A DNA stretch of 49,825 bases from JAOZTV01 sp965371805 (lineage in GTDB: Bacteria > Acidobacteriota > Aminicenantia > UBA2199), in NCBI GenBank assembly GCA_965371805.1, contig CBDUZW010000034.1, positions 1 to 49,825 on the forward strand. The letters are read 5' to 3'. The position numbers and the translations under genes were made by a program. The notes under the pieces are model-generated. The model saw only the letters and a list, made by a program, of their open reading frames with translations, was not told the origin of the DNA and did no database searches. Shown here piece after piece: positions 17,392 to 26,528 of the stretch (the first letter of the stretch is position 1; each line of letters starts with the position of its first letter).

Positions 17392-18726
17392 TTAACTCCT
17401 TTCCCTTAATATGCCCATCGAAACACCTTTGCCCAATCTTATATAGTCAAGAAGAGGTCTGGCAGACGGACAGGTATAACTACAGGATCCACATTCAATA
17501 CAATCAACTATATCCTGTGTAATACACTCCTCATAGTTTTCTTTTTCTGAAAGTTTTTCCAATAGATAGGGTTCCAGGCCCATTGGACATACCGTAACAC
17601 ATCTGGCACACCTTATACAGTTTTGAGTTTTAGCTCTCTTAGATTCAGATTTATCCATTAGAACAATTCCTGATGTTCCCTTAGTAACAGGAATATCAAG
17701 AGTTGTTACTGCTTTTCCCATCATTGGTCCACCAGAAATTATTTTAGCTGTATTTTCAGGAAGTTCCTCACCCAATGCTTCAAGGAGTTCCTTTACAGGA
17801 GTTCCTATTCGAACCATATAGTTTGCTGTATTCTTGAGTTTTTTACCGGTTAATGTTACGACTCTTTCAAAAAGAGGTTTATTTTTTTGCACTGCTTCAT
17901 AGACTGAAAGGGCTGTTCCAATATTATTTACAATACAACCGACATCAAGAGGAAGTTTCCCACTTGGGATCTCTCTATTTAGAACAGATTTAATTAGTTG
18001 TTTCTCAGCTCCCTGTGGATATTGAACCTTTAGGGGAACAATCTCAATTCCATCATATTTAGCTGCTTTTTCAGTCAAAACCTTTATTGCATCAGGTTTG
18101 TTTGCCTCTATTCCAATAATGGCTTTATCAACCTGACCGGCCTTTTTCATGATTTCGATTCCAACCAGGATCTCATCAGCTCTTTCAAGCATAATTCTAT
18201 GATCGGATGTTAAATATGGCTCACATTCAACTCCATTTATTACAAGAGTATCTGCACTCTTTCCTTCAGGAAACATATATTTAACATGAGAAGGGAACGC
18301 GGCACCACCAAGTCCAACAACACCCGCATTCTTGATTTTATCTATTATGTCTGAAGAAGAATATTTAATACCTTCTATTAAAGCCTCACTTCTGTCAATT
18401 GATTCTTCCCAGTCATCACCCTCAACATTAATGAATATTGCTTTTTTTCTATACCCGCTTGCATCAACAACATCATCAATTTTTAAAATAGTTCCTGAAA
18501 CGGAAGAATGTATATTTGCAGAGATAAACGCTTCGCCTTTAGCAATAAGAGTTCCAACCTTAACCTTATCCCCTTTTACGACTATAGGATTTGCGGGAAC
18601 ACCAAGATGCTGTGACATGGTTATCTGTACTTGTTTTGGAATACTTAAAACCTCTACCTTCTTATCTGCTGAAACCTTCGTTTCAGGAGGATGAACACCA
18701 CCGAGTTTAAATGTTTTTAAGTTCAT
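17392..18726 (-). CDS. rnfC: Electron transport complex subunit RnfC (NADH/NAD+ and FMN binding)
   Basis: A 444-residue peripheral subunit on the cytoplasmic face. An N-terminal barrel-sandwich (GGVHPPETK start) is followed by the NqrF/complex I 51-kDa-type fold with GLGGAAFPSHVK for FMN/NAD binding. Two 4Fe-4S motifs lie near the C-terminus: CIRCARCVTVCP and CIECGSCSYTCP. It is the site where NAD+ is reduced, or NADH oxidised, at the end of the electron path from ferredoxin. It lacks the long Ala/Lys-rich C-terminal extension of enterobacterial RnfC. It overlaps rnfB by four bases. Confidence 0.96.
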   Translation of the reverse strand: MNLKTFKLGGVHPPETKVSADKKVEVLSIPKQVQITMSQHLGVPANPIVVKGDKVKVGTLIAKGEAFISANIHSSVSGTILKIDDVVDASGYRKKAIFINVEGDDWEESIDRSEALIEGIKYSSSDIIDKIKNAGVVGLGGAAFPSHVKYMFPEGKSADTLVINGVECEPYLTSDHRIMLERADEILVGIEIMKKAGQVDKAIIGIEANKPDAIKVLTEKAAKYDGIEIVPLKVQYPQGAEKQLIKSVLNREIPSGKLPLDVGCIVNNIGTALSVYEAVQKNKPLFERVVTLTGKKLKNTANYMVRIGTPVKELLEALGEELPENTAKIISGGPMMGKAVTTLDIPVTKGTSGIVLMDKSESKRAKTQNCIRCARCVTVCPMGLEPYLLEKLSEKENYEECITQDIVDCIECGSCSYTCPSARPLLDYIRLGKGVSMGILRERS

Positions 18727-19631
18727 GCTTTCACCTCTTCTTTTTTGTCAGTTTCAACTTTTTCTACTGGCTTGGGCACTGGTTTGGGTTTAGGTTTAAT
18801 GGCTTCAAATGTTGCAAGAATTGCTTTAGTAGGACAAACAGGAATACATTTTCCACAGGCGATACATTTATCGGTATCAATAAATGCAAGATTGTTCTCC
18901 ATAGTAATTGCACTAACTTTCACAGGGCATTCTTTAAAACATTTTCCACAGCCAATACAGGCAGCCTTACAATTTTTCATTGCAATTCCACCCTTTTCCT
19001 GATTCATACATGCAACCCAGACTCTTCTATCCTTTCTTCCTCTCTTACGGATCTCAATTATATTTCTCGGGCAGGCTCTAACACAGGCACCACAACTCGT
19101 GCATTTGTCAGGAATAACAACCGGGAGACCTGTTTCGTCATCAATATATATTGCATCATATTCACAAACGTCAACACAATCGCCAAGTCCCATACAACCA
19201 TATGCACAACCATTTTCACCACTAAAAAGAGCATGTACAACAGAACATTTTGAAGGTCCGTCATAGTCAAGTTTTGAAGGTGCTTTGGCTTTTGTTCCAC
19301 CACATCTGATTACTGCAGTAGTTGCCGCGGCTGCTTCTACTTCCATTCCAAGATAGGACCCGACAGCACTCATTGTGTCAGCTCCTCCAGGAGGGCAGTT
19401 CAGTCCGGAAATATCTCCCTTATCGGCACCCTTTACAAGCGCTCCAGCAAAGCCGGCACAGCCTGGATAACCACAACCACCGCAATTTGCGCCTGGAAGT
19501 AATTCCGTAACCTCTTCTATTCTTGGGTCCTCTTCAACTTTGAATTTTTTTGCTACAAAAAAAAGAATAACAGCAGCTCCACCTGCTACTAAGCCTAGTG
19601 TGGCAATAGATTTTAAAATAATTGGATCCAT
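18723..19631 (-). CDS. rnfB: Electron transport complex subunit RnfB (ferredoxin-accepting)
   Basis: A 302-residue protein with one N-terminal TM helix (about residues 7-27), then a 4Fe-4S domain with the pattern CGGCGYPGC near residue 50. Several ferredoxin-type clusters follow: CTSCGACVRACP, CIGCGKCFKECP and CIACGKCIPVCP, plus a further CAYGCMGLGDCVDVC group. The C-terminus is a Lys/Pro/Val-rich tail. It accepts electrons from reduced ferredoxin. A strong AAGGAG precedes the start. It is the first structural gene of the operon after rseC, in the gene order B-C-D-G-E-A. Confidence 0.95.
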   Translation of the reverse strand: MDPIILKSIATLGLVAGGAAVILFFVAKKFKVEEDPRIEEVTELLPGANCGGCGYPGCAGFAGALVKGADKGDISGLNCPPGGADTMSAVGSYLGMEVEAAAATTAVIRCGGTKAKAPSKLDYDGPSKCSVVHALFSGENGCAYGCMGLGDCVDVCEYDAIYIDDETGLPVVIPDKCTSCGACVRACPRNIIEIRKRGRKDRRVWVACMNQEKGGIAMKNCKAACIGCGKCFKECPVKVSAITMENNLAFIDTDKCIACGKCIPVCPTKAILATFEAIKPKPKPVPKPVEKVETDKKEEVKA

Positions 19632-19652
19632 ATTTACTCCTTATATCTTATT

Positions 19653-20090
19653 TTATATTTTATTAATAATTTGTTTTGTGTCTTTTATAGCTGTAAAGAT
19701 AAACTCTTTTTCTATTTTTTTACGTAATAAAAAAATCATGAAATAGTACGGAACCAGGCTTGCAAGTGCAATTAAAGCAGCTGATAATTCATCGGTCATT
19801 GTACTTAGTGTAAACAATACAGTAATGAGAAGAACAAATGGAATTAAGATACCATAGAATAGCGCTTTCCACCCCAATCTTTCCTCAAGTTCCACAATAA
19901 CATTGTCACTTAAATTCAATTTTTGTACAGAGACAGCATCAATAATTTTTTCAGCTTGATCAGAAGGATTGCAGACACCTTTTGCATGACATGAAGCACA
20001 GGCGGATTTTGTGATTATTTTTATCTTATACTTATCCGGCAAAATCTCAACAACTTGTCCATCATGAGAAATAGTATCTTTTTTTGACAA
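19653..20090 (-). CDS. RseC/MucC-family protein (SoxR-reducing/Rnf-associated)
   Basis: A 145-residue inner-membrane protein. A cytoplasmic N-terminal beta domain contains the family's Cys pattern CASCHAKGVC (residues ~31-40). Two TM helices follow (about 75-95 and 100-122) and then a basic tail. RseC relatives are commonly encoded directly upstream of rnf genes, as here (21 bases before rnfB), and are linked to Rnf assembly or redox control. The start is TTG at 20090, chosen because GGAG stands five bases before it. Confidence 0.85.
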   Translation of the reverse strand: MSKKDTISHDGQVVEILPDKYKIKIITKSACASCHAKGVCNPSDQAEKIIDAVSVQKLNLSDNVIVELEERLGWKALFYGILIPFVLLITVLFTLSTMTDELSAALIALASLVPYYFMIFLLRKKIEKEFIFTAIKDTKQIINKI

Positions 20091-20114
20091 TTGAACTCCA
20101 TCTATAAATTATTG

Positions 20115-20318
20115 TTAATAATATAACATCAGGGGGTAAAAATCAATAAGATAAGGCTTTAAATATTGAGATTCTCGAGGAACAAATATCTTCCCCAATA
20201 CCTCACCTTTCAGATCAATCGCAATAAGTTCAATTAAGTACTCTTTTGTATTAAATAATATTAATTTTTCATCTCTTATAAAAATTCTGATATCAGAAAG
20301 TCTTTTAGAAGAAGAAAT
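20115..20318 (-). pseudogene. Remnant of a six-bladed propeller protein
   Basis: An open minus-strand stretch of 68 codons with no start codon reads as propeller-like sequence, including LIELIAIDLKGEVLGKIFVP, which matches the end of a blade. It ends at TAA (20115). An in-frame stop closes it upstream at 20319, and other frames upstream hold only broken coding-like sequence. The pattern resembles the C-terminal part of proteins such as the intact propeller at 41846-42898. The rest of the ~490-base gap between rseC and the barrel gene holds nothing else that I recognise. Confidence 0.45.
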
Positions 20319-20581
20319 TTAAGAGTTGGGACAAGGGTTAAAGTATAGGCGAATAGTTGAACCGATAATCCAATAGGGACTATTTTTACAATAATGAGTA
20401 GTTTATACATAAATAAATTATTTTTCTTTGACTAGACTGAAATCTCTTGCATTTTAGCTATAATACTTTCATATTTCGAATAAGGCTAAACTAAAAGTGC
20501 TTTATAATGGTCATATTCTAATATAAAAAGTTGACATTGACCCTTTTTCACACTAACCTTTAGGTGATAAGGGGAGGCCCC

Positions 20582-21241
20582 ATGCATGTCAACAGAATAT
20601 TAATCTTTATATGTATCCTAATGCTTTCTTCTTCAATGTCCGGAAAAAAGTACAGATTTGGCGTGGATACCGGATTTGATAATGGTGCCGGTGTTTCGGT
20701 TTCCGGAACATTAAAGCGGTTTTTATCCATATCCCGACTTGAGTTGAGAGTTTCAGTTGGAATGAGCTGGATGAACCCAGGAAACGCTACTCTGGCACGG
20801 AAGATCTTTATCAATAATGCGACCAACGGCGTTCCGGAAACAGGCGGAAGGAGCCTTAATTTCAGAATTGATATCACACATCCACTTAAAATAAGATCCC
20901 TGCCCAATCCGAGATATTATTTTGGTGTCAGACACTCGAAGTTCACAGGACGCTTTAAATATGTGGGTGGAAATGAAGACTTTAACATTACAAGTGACCC
21001 CTGGGGCATTGGGGGTGGTATTGAAACCTATTTTCCCATGAACAGAAAACTAAACTTTCATGTCATCGCAGGGCTGGACTATTTCTTCCCATCTCATCTG
21101 CATGGTCACGATACCACATACTATCCGAATAATCAGAATGTTAACCGTAGAAATAATCACACCTATTCAGATGCGAACAGTGCCATAAATCAGCCAGGAC
21201 TGGAATTCAGATTAATGGCAGGAATTTCCACACGCCGGTAA
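20582..21241 (+). CDS. Probable outer-membrane beta-barrel protein
   Basis: A 219-residue protein with a signal peptide (about residues 1-22, ending near SMSGKK). Alternating amphipathic strands rich in Phe, Tyr, Arg and Gly follow, for example YRFGVDTGFDNGAGVSVSG and FHVIAGLDYFFPS, ending in a strand FRLMAGISTRR. It looks like an 8-strand barrel; no family is recognised. The ATG at 20582 is chosen over the upstream GTG (20564) because GGGGAGG lies four bases before it and the signal peptide starts there. Base composition is visibly less AT-rich than in neighbouring genes, and gene remnants lie on both sides, suggesting acquired or decaying DNA. Confidence 0.7.
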   Translation: MHVNRILIFICILMLSSSMSGKKYRFGVDTGFDNGAGVSVSGTLKRFLSISRLELRVSVGMSWMNPGNATLARKIFINNATNGVPETGGRSLNFRIDITHPLKIRSLPNPRYYFGVRHSKFTGRFKYVGGNEDFNITSDPWGIGGGIETYFPMNRKLNFHVIAGLDYFFPSHLHGHDTTYYPNNQNVNRRNNHTYSDANSAINQPGLEFRLMAGISTRR

Positions 21242-21255
21242 AAAATGTGTCATGA

Positions 21256-21393
21256 ATCAGTATTCATATATATGTAATCATATATGGTACTGATTTTAAA
21301 ATCAAAGATAAATGGGGAAATAGAATTTTAAATTATGCAGAGAAATACCCGGAAATCATAAAGCTATTAAAAAACCTGGGAATTATCAAATAG
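21256..21393 (+). pseudogene. Ankyrin-repeat C-terminal remnant
   Basis: An open plus-strand stretch without a start codon ends in DKWGNRILNYAEKYPEIIKL, followed by a short LKNLGIIK tail and TAG (21391-21393). The pattern D-x-x-GN-x-x-L-x-YA-x5-EIIKLL is the ankyrin repeat consensus. An in-frame TGA lies at 21253. It is a truncated leftover of an ankyrin-repeat gene. Confidence 0.55.
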
Positions 21394-21470
21394 ATATTCT
21401 AAAAAACACATTCTGTTTAACTTAAATCGACATGAAGTATTTTATTTATTAGACAGAAAAAAGTTTATTA

Positions 21471-22172
21471 TCAACTCAATCTTGTGATTGCACCGGTGTG
21501 TATATTAATAACAATTCTATGATCCTGACCATTATAGGAGTAGGAAACCGTAATAATTGCACTACCATCATATACCAAATTAAACGTTATGCCTTCAGCT
21601 TCTACTGTTAAAGAACCACTGGCTGGATTGGAAAGATTTTGCTTTTGGATCTCAGTGTTTTCTAAGGTGAATGAAACCGTTTCTTCATTATATCCTACAG
21701 TACCTGTTCCATTGACCAAATATGCAGGTGCTGACGGGTGTACTCCGGTAATTGTCCAGTCAAAAGAAAATGTGAAATCAGTCCCGCTGCCATTTCCTTT
21801 TGCTAAAACATTGCTTATATTAGAGTTAAAATCTTTATGGGGATTCCCTGATCCATCCTGCAACTGAATCTCCAGTTCCACCTGATAACCATCATAACTA
21901 AATGTAATTTTCCACCATCCCGTAGCATCATTATAATTTGTAACAAACTCAATATCCTTGGCTAAGTAATTAGCAAACGTTCCATCTTCTATACTTAAGC
22001 TTTGTGAACCCAGGTAGACTGATCCGATAAGACTTGTAACTGTTTTTGCAACAAGACCTACAGCCTCTTCAGTTTCTTGCAAATCTATTAAATTTACATC
22101 ATCATTTGTCTTACATTGAAAAACAAATAAAATTAACGATATATAGATTATTGTGATCAATATTTTTTTCAT
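21471..22172 (-). CDS. Hypothetical lipoprotein
   Basis: 233 residues from the ATG at 22172, supported by AGGAGG immediately upstream; an in-frame ATG at 22232 exists but lacks this and would spoil the signal peptide. The N-terminus is MKK plus a hydrophobic run ending LFVFQC, a loose lipobox. A short helical segment (residues ~25-60) is followed by a beta-rich domain with many Gly/Ser/Thr/Asn turns. No family is recognised. It is probably lipid-anchored in the periplasm or on the surface. It stands alone, divergent from secA. Confidence 0.7.
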   Translation of the reverse strand: MKKILITIIYISLILFVFQCKTNDDVNLIDLQETEEAVGLVAKTVTSLIGSVYLGSQSLSIEDGTFANYLAKDIEFVTNYNDATGWWKITFSYDGYQVELEIQLQDGSGNPHKDFNSNISNVLAKGNGSGTDFTFSFDWTITGVHPSAPAYLVNGTGTVGYNEETVSFTLENTEIQKQNLSNPASGSLTVEAEGITFNLVYDGSAIITVSYSYNGQDHRIVINIHTGAITRLS

Positions 22173-22232
22173 ATCTCCTCCTAAATCAAAAGACAGCCTA
22201 TATATAGTATGAATTTCAGATTTTTTCAACAA

Positions 22233-22408
22233 AAAAAACCACCTGCAATAAAGTATATAGCAAAATATCCATTAAATACATGTTACTTTATTTAGAATTA
22301 AATGCTAATAATGGGCAGATATATGAGGTCAAAAATCATCTGAATAGAATAAAACTTTTATAGAAATGACCTTAAAAAAATTTATTCGTATTTTGGTTTT
22401 CTTAATGT
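22233..22408. other. Intergenic region between divergent lipoprotein and secA
   Basis: AT-rich non-coding sequence. Apart from the secA promoter listed separately I see no repeats, RNA motifs or open frames with coding character. Confidence 0.4.
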
Positions 22409-22438
22409 TTGTTTGCTATAGGTGAACTATGTTATAAT
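22409..22438 (+). promoter_or_regulatory. secA promoter with extended -10, near-leaderless
   Basis: Perfect -10 TATAAT (22433-22438) preceded by the extended element TG at 22430-22431. A weak -35 TTGTTT lies at 22409-22414 (18-base spacing). Only nine bases separate the -10 from the ATG, so the transcript should start within about 2-4 bases of the start codon. No Shine-Dalgarno is present, which agrees. Confidence 0.55.
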
Positions 22439-22447
22439 TGAACTGCT

Positions 22448-25030
22448 ATGATAAAATACATTACAAGAAAAATATTTGGAACACAAAGTGAAAGAGACTT
22501 AAAAAAGTTATCACCTTTAATAGATCAGATAAATAGTCTTGAAGATGAGATTAAATCTCTCAGTGATGATGAGTTAAGAGATCAGACAAAACTCTTTAAA
22601 GAACAGTTAAAAAACGGAAAAAAAGAGGATGATATATTACCCCGTGCCTTTGCTGTTGTTAGAGAGGCCTCTGTCAGAACTCTTGGTATGCGTCATTTTG
22701 ATGTTCAATTGTTAGGCGGCATTATACTCCATCAGGGAAGAATTTCAGAAATGAAGACAGGTGAAGGTAAAACTCTTGTCTCAACTCTCGCAGGATATCT
22801 TAATGCTTTATCCGGTAAAGGAGTACACATTGTTACCGTAAACGATTACCTGGCAACAAGAGACTCTGATTGGATGGGATCGATATACCGGTTTCTTGGT
22901 CTGACTGTGGGTGTTATTTTCAGCAATATGGATGAAGAGGACAGAAGAGATGCCTATTATAGTGATATTACATATGGTACAAACAATGAATTTGGCTTTG
23001 ATTATCTAAGAGACAATATGAAGTATGATGTTGATGAACTTGTTCAGAGAGATTATCACTATGCCATTATTGATGAGGTTGACTCTATTCTAATTGATGA
23101 AGCAAGAACACCCTTGATAATTTCAGGCCCGACAGAAGACTCTACTTCTTTTTATTACACCGTTAATGATTTTACTAAAAGAATTAAGGGTGATCAGAAA
23201 TCATATGAAAAGGATGAAAAATCTAAAACAGTCGTATTAACCGAGCATGGTATAACAGAAGCGGAGAAATTCTTTAAAATAGAAAACTTATATGATCTGA
23301 GAAATATGGATACCCTTCATCAGGTAAACCAGTCATTAAAGGCACATCATCTTTTTGAAAGAGATAAAGACTATCTTGTAAAAGACAATCAGGTTATGAT
23401 AGTTGATGAGTTTACCGGTAGAATGATGGATGGTCGACGATATTCAGACGGGCTTCACCAGGCACTTGAAGCAAAGGAAAATGTTAGGATCGAACAGGAA
23501 TACCAGACACTTGCTCAGGTTACATTCCAGAATTATTTCAGGATGTATAAAAAATTGAGTGGAATGACGGGTACTGCTATTACTGAAGCAGTTGAATTTT
23601 CCTCAATATATAATCTAGATGTTGCAGAGATCCCGACAAATAAACCACTTATAAGAACAGAATTTCCTGATGTTATTTATGGAAGTACCTCTGAAAAATG
23701 GGATGCCGTTGTAAAGGGAATAAGAGAATTATCTGAACAGAGACAACCTGTCCTGGTTGGAACAATCTCAATTGAAAACTCAGAAATATTAAGCAGAAGA
23801 TTAAGAAAAGAGAGAATAAAACATGAAGTATTGAATGCTAAATACCATGAAATGGAAGCTGAGATTGTTGCTCAGGCAGGGCAGCTTGGCGCAATAACAA
23901 TTGCCACAAATATGGCGGGTAGGGGAACCGATATTATCCTCGGTGGAAACCCCGAGTTTATGATTATTAAAGAACTAAAGAGACGGGGATATACAAAGGA
24001 GAATGTGCCTGAAGATATTTTAAAAACTGTTGATACAGAGATTAGACAACAGCAGAAAGAGGATCAGCAAGAAATATTAAAACTGGGTGGTTTACATATT
24101 CTCGGAACAGAGAGACATGAGGCAAGACGAATAGATAATCAGTTAAGAGGTAGGGCCGGAAGGCAGGGTGACCCGGGTTCTTCACGTTTTTATATCTGTC
24201 TTGAGGATGATCTTATGAAGATCCTTGGCTCTGATAAAATAAAAGGAATGCTTGTTGGAGCTGGTATGACAGATGGGGTACCTATAGAAAACAGGTTTGT
24301 ATCCAAGGCTATTGAAAATGCTCAGAAACAGATTGAGGGACAGAACTTTTCAATAAGAAAACATCTATTAGAGTATGATGATGTTATGAATAAACAGCGA
24401 CAGGTCATATATAATATAAGAAAGGATGTTTTACACGGAGTAGATCTAAAAAATAACATCAAAGAATTAACAACTGAGATTTTTGATCATAACTTTAATT
24501 CATATATAGATGAAAAAAAAGAGGTTGAAGAATGGGACTTTGGCTCATTTGAGAAAGAGATTCAGGCACAATTCGGGCTTGATCTTTTAAGAGGGCTTGG
24601 CGAGAGCTATCGCAAGCTTCCATTTAATGAACTCCAACCCCGTACAAGAAACTTTGTTCTGGATTTCTATGAAGAGAAAGAGAGAGCTCTCGGTAGTGAC
24701 TATATGAGGAAAATGGAACGGTATATTATGCTGGAAAAAGCTGATTCTCTATGGAAAGACCACCTGAAAAACATAGATCATTTAAAAGAGGGTATCGGAT
24801 TAAGAGGATATGCACAAAAAGACCCGCTTATTGAATATAAAAAAGAGAGTTTTTTTCTATTTGAAGATCTTCAAAATTCTATTGACGAAGAAATAGTTAA
24901 ACTGTTATATCTCTTTATGCCGGTCGAAGAGGAAATTTTTGAAGATTTAAAAAAGAAAAGAAAATCCAAATTGTCAAAACCAACTTCAAAACTACCGGGA
25001 AAAAGAAAGAAAAAAAAGAAAAAAAAATAA
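22448..25030 (+). CDS. secA: Preprotein translocase ATPase SecA
   Basis: An 860-residue motor that drives unfolded preproteins through SecYEG. Walker A GEGKT at 105-109, DEVDSILIDEARTPL (DEAD-like motif II plus the start of the preprotein-binding domain), MAGRGTDIILGGNPE, and motif VI GRLRGRAGRQGDPG-like sequence with the helical scaffold and wing domains following. The usual zinc-binding C-terminal CxCxSGxxxxxCH motif is absent. The protein instead ends in a strongly basic tail with a terminal run of lysines. It starts a plus-strand operon with guaB 12 bases downstream. Confidence 0.97.
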   Translation: MIKYITRKIFGTQSERDLKKLSPLIDQINSLEDEIKSLSDDELRDQTKLFKEQLKNGKKEDDILPRAFAVVREASVRTLGMRHFDVQLLGGIILHQGRISEMKTGEGKTLVSTLAGYLNALSGKGVHIVTVNDYLATRDSDWMGSIYRFLGLTVGVIFSNMDEEDRRDAYYSDITYGTNNEFGFDYLRDNMKYDVDELVQRDYHYAIIDEVDSILIDEARTPLIISGPTEDSTSFYYTVNDFTKRIKGDQKSYEKDEKSKTVVLTEHGITEAEKFFKIENLYDLRNMDTLHQVNQSLKAHHLFERDKDYLVKDNQVMIVDEFTGRMMDGRRYSDGLHQALEAKENVRIEQEYQTLAQVTFQNYFRMYKKLSGMTGTAITEAVEFSSIYNLDVAEIPTNKPLIRTEFPDVIYGSTSEKWDAVVKGIRELSEQRQPVLVGTISIENSEILSRRLRKERIKHEVLNAKYHEMEAEIVAQAGQLGAITIATNMAGRGTDIILGGNPEFMIIKELKRRGYTKENVPEDILKTVDTEIRQQQKEDQQEILKLGGLHILGTERHEARRIDNQLRGRAGRQGDPGSSRFYICLEDDLMKILGSDKIKGMLVGAGMTDGVPIENRFVSKAIENAQKQIEGQNFSIRKHLLEYDDVMNKQRQVIYNIRKDVLHGVDLKNNIKELTTEIFDHNFNSYIDEKKEVEEWDFGSFEKEIQAQFGLDLLRGLGESYRKLPFNELQPRTRNFVLDFYEEKERALGSDYMRKMERYIMLEKADSLWKDHLKNIDHLKEGIGLRGYAQKDPLIEYKKESFFLFEDLQNSIDEEIVKLLYLFMPVEEEIFEDLKKKRKSKLSKPTSKLPGKRKKKKKKK

Positions 25031-25042
25031 ACAGGTGCAATT

Positions 25043-26506
25043 ATGAATAAATTTACAGAGTATAAAGGATTAACATTTGATGATGTATTGCTTGTTCCGG
25101 CTTATTCAGAAGTAATACCCGGGGCAGTAGATACAAGATCAAAATTAACAAATAATATAATATTAAATATCCCTATTGTTTCAGCCGCGATGGATACTGT
25201 TTCTGAGTCAAAGATGGCTATTGCCCTTGCTCAATTAGGTGGTATTGCAATTATCCATAAAAACATGAGTATTGAGGCACAGGCAGCAGAGGTAAGAATA
25301 GTAAAGAGATCTGAGTCAGGAATGATCGTCAATCCAATAACATTGACTCCCGAAAACAGGATCAGTGAAGCCTTGCAGCTTGTGAGGGAGAAGGGAATAT
25401 CCGGACTTCCTATAATTGATGACATGGGGAAATTAGTCGGTTTATTAACTAATAGAGATATAAGGTTTTCAACAGATTCAAAAACAAAAATTAAAGAGTT
25501 AATGACAACTAAGGGACTTATAACCGTAAGTGAAGATATAAAAATGAATGAGGCAAAAAAAATCCTTCATCTTAATAAAATCGAGAAACTGCCGGTTGTA
25601 GACAGAGATAATTATCTTTTAGGTTTAATTACATTGAAAGATATATTAAAATCCGAAAAATTTCCTAATGCCTCAAAGGATAAATTTGGAAGATTAAGGG
25701 TTGGTGCTGCTGTAGGAACATCTTCAGATACATTGGAAAGGGTAAAAGCCCTTGTTGAAATGAAAGTAGATGTTATTTCAATTGATACTTCACATGGACA
25801 TTCAAGAAAGGTTCTGGATATGGTAAAAGAGATAAGACTAAAATATCCTGACATAGAATTAATAGCAGGAAATATTGCGACTGCAACAGCAGCAAGAGCA
25901 TTAATCGAACTGGGTGTTGATGCTGTTAAAGTTGGAATTGGTCCTGGATCTATCTGTACGACACGCGTTGTGACAGGTGCAGGTATGCCGCAAATAAGTG
26001 CGATAATGGAAGTCGTAAAAGAAGTATCAGGAAAAATTCCAGTTATTGCAGATGGTGGAATTAAATTTTCCGGTGATATTACAAAAGCACTGGCTGCAGG
26101 GGCAGATTCAGTTATGATAGGCTCACTACTCGCAGGAACTGATGAGAGTCCCGGAGAATTAGTACTTTACCAGGGAAGATCATATAAAAAATACAGAGGA
26201 ATGGGATCAATCGGAGCAATGAAGGCGGGTAGTAAAGACAGATATTTTCAGGAAGATGAATATTCTGAATCAAAATTAGTTCCGGAAGGAATAGAGGGAA
26301 GAGTTCCTTATAGGGGAAGTATCATGAGCATGGTCCCCTTAATGATCGGTGGCGTAAGAGCTGGAATGGGACTAACAGGTTGTAGAAATATTGAAGAACT
26401 TAAAGAAAAAGCTAAATTTGTAAAAATAACAAATGCATCACTTAAAGAAAGTCATGCACATGATGTTATAATTACAGAAGAGTCGCCAAATTACCAGATG
26501 GTTTAA
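25043..26506 (+). CDS. guaB: Inosine-5'-monophosphate dehydrogenase
   Basis: A 487-residue enzyme oxidising IMP to XMP with NAD+, the committed step of guanine nucleotide synthesis. The TIM barrel is interrupted by two CBS domains (about residues 92-205). Catalytic Cys305 sits in GPGSICTTRVVTG, the IMP-binding GGIKFSGDI segment follows, and the flap contains the Arg-Tyr pair in EGRVPYRG. AGGTG precedes the start. It lies between secA and a secreted protease. guaA is encoded on the other strand about 13 kb away. Confidence 0.97.
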   Translation: MNKFTEYKGLTFDDVLLVPAYSEVIPGAVDTRSKLTNNIILNIPIVSAAMDTVSESKMAIALAQLGGIAIIHKNMSIEAQAAEVRIVKRSESGMIVNPITLTPENRISEALQLVREKGISGLPIIDDMGKLVGLLTNRDIRFSTDSKTKIKELMTTKGLITVSEDIKMNEAKKILHLNKIEKLPVVDRDNYLLGLITLKDILKSEKFPNASKDKFGRLRVGAAVGTSSDTLERVKALVEMKVDVISIDTSHGHSRKVLDMVKEIRLKYPDIELIAGNIATATAARALIELGVDAVKVGIGPGSICTTRVVTGAGMPQISAIMEVVKEVSGKIPVIADGGIKFSGDITKALAAGADSVMIGSLLAGTDESPGELVLYQGRSYKKYRGMGSIGAMKAGSKDRYFQEDEYSESKLVPEGIEGRVPYRGSIMSMVPLMIGGVRAGMGLTGCRNIEELKEKAKFVKITNASLKESHAHDVIITEESPNYQMV

Positions 26507-26528
26507 TCTTATAAATTAGGAGAAAAAA

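Noticed and set aside
18711..19253. A 180-codon plus-strand open frame
   Set aside because: It lies opposite rnfB, and its composition (Cys/Asn/Thr-rich) is that of an antisense shadow of the ferredoxin-type gene.
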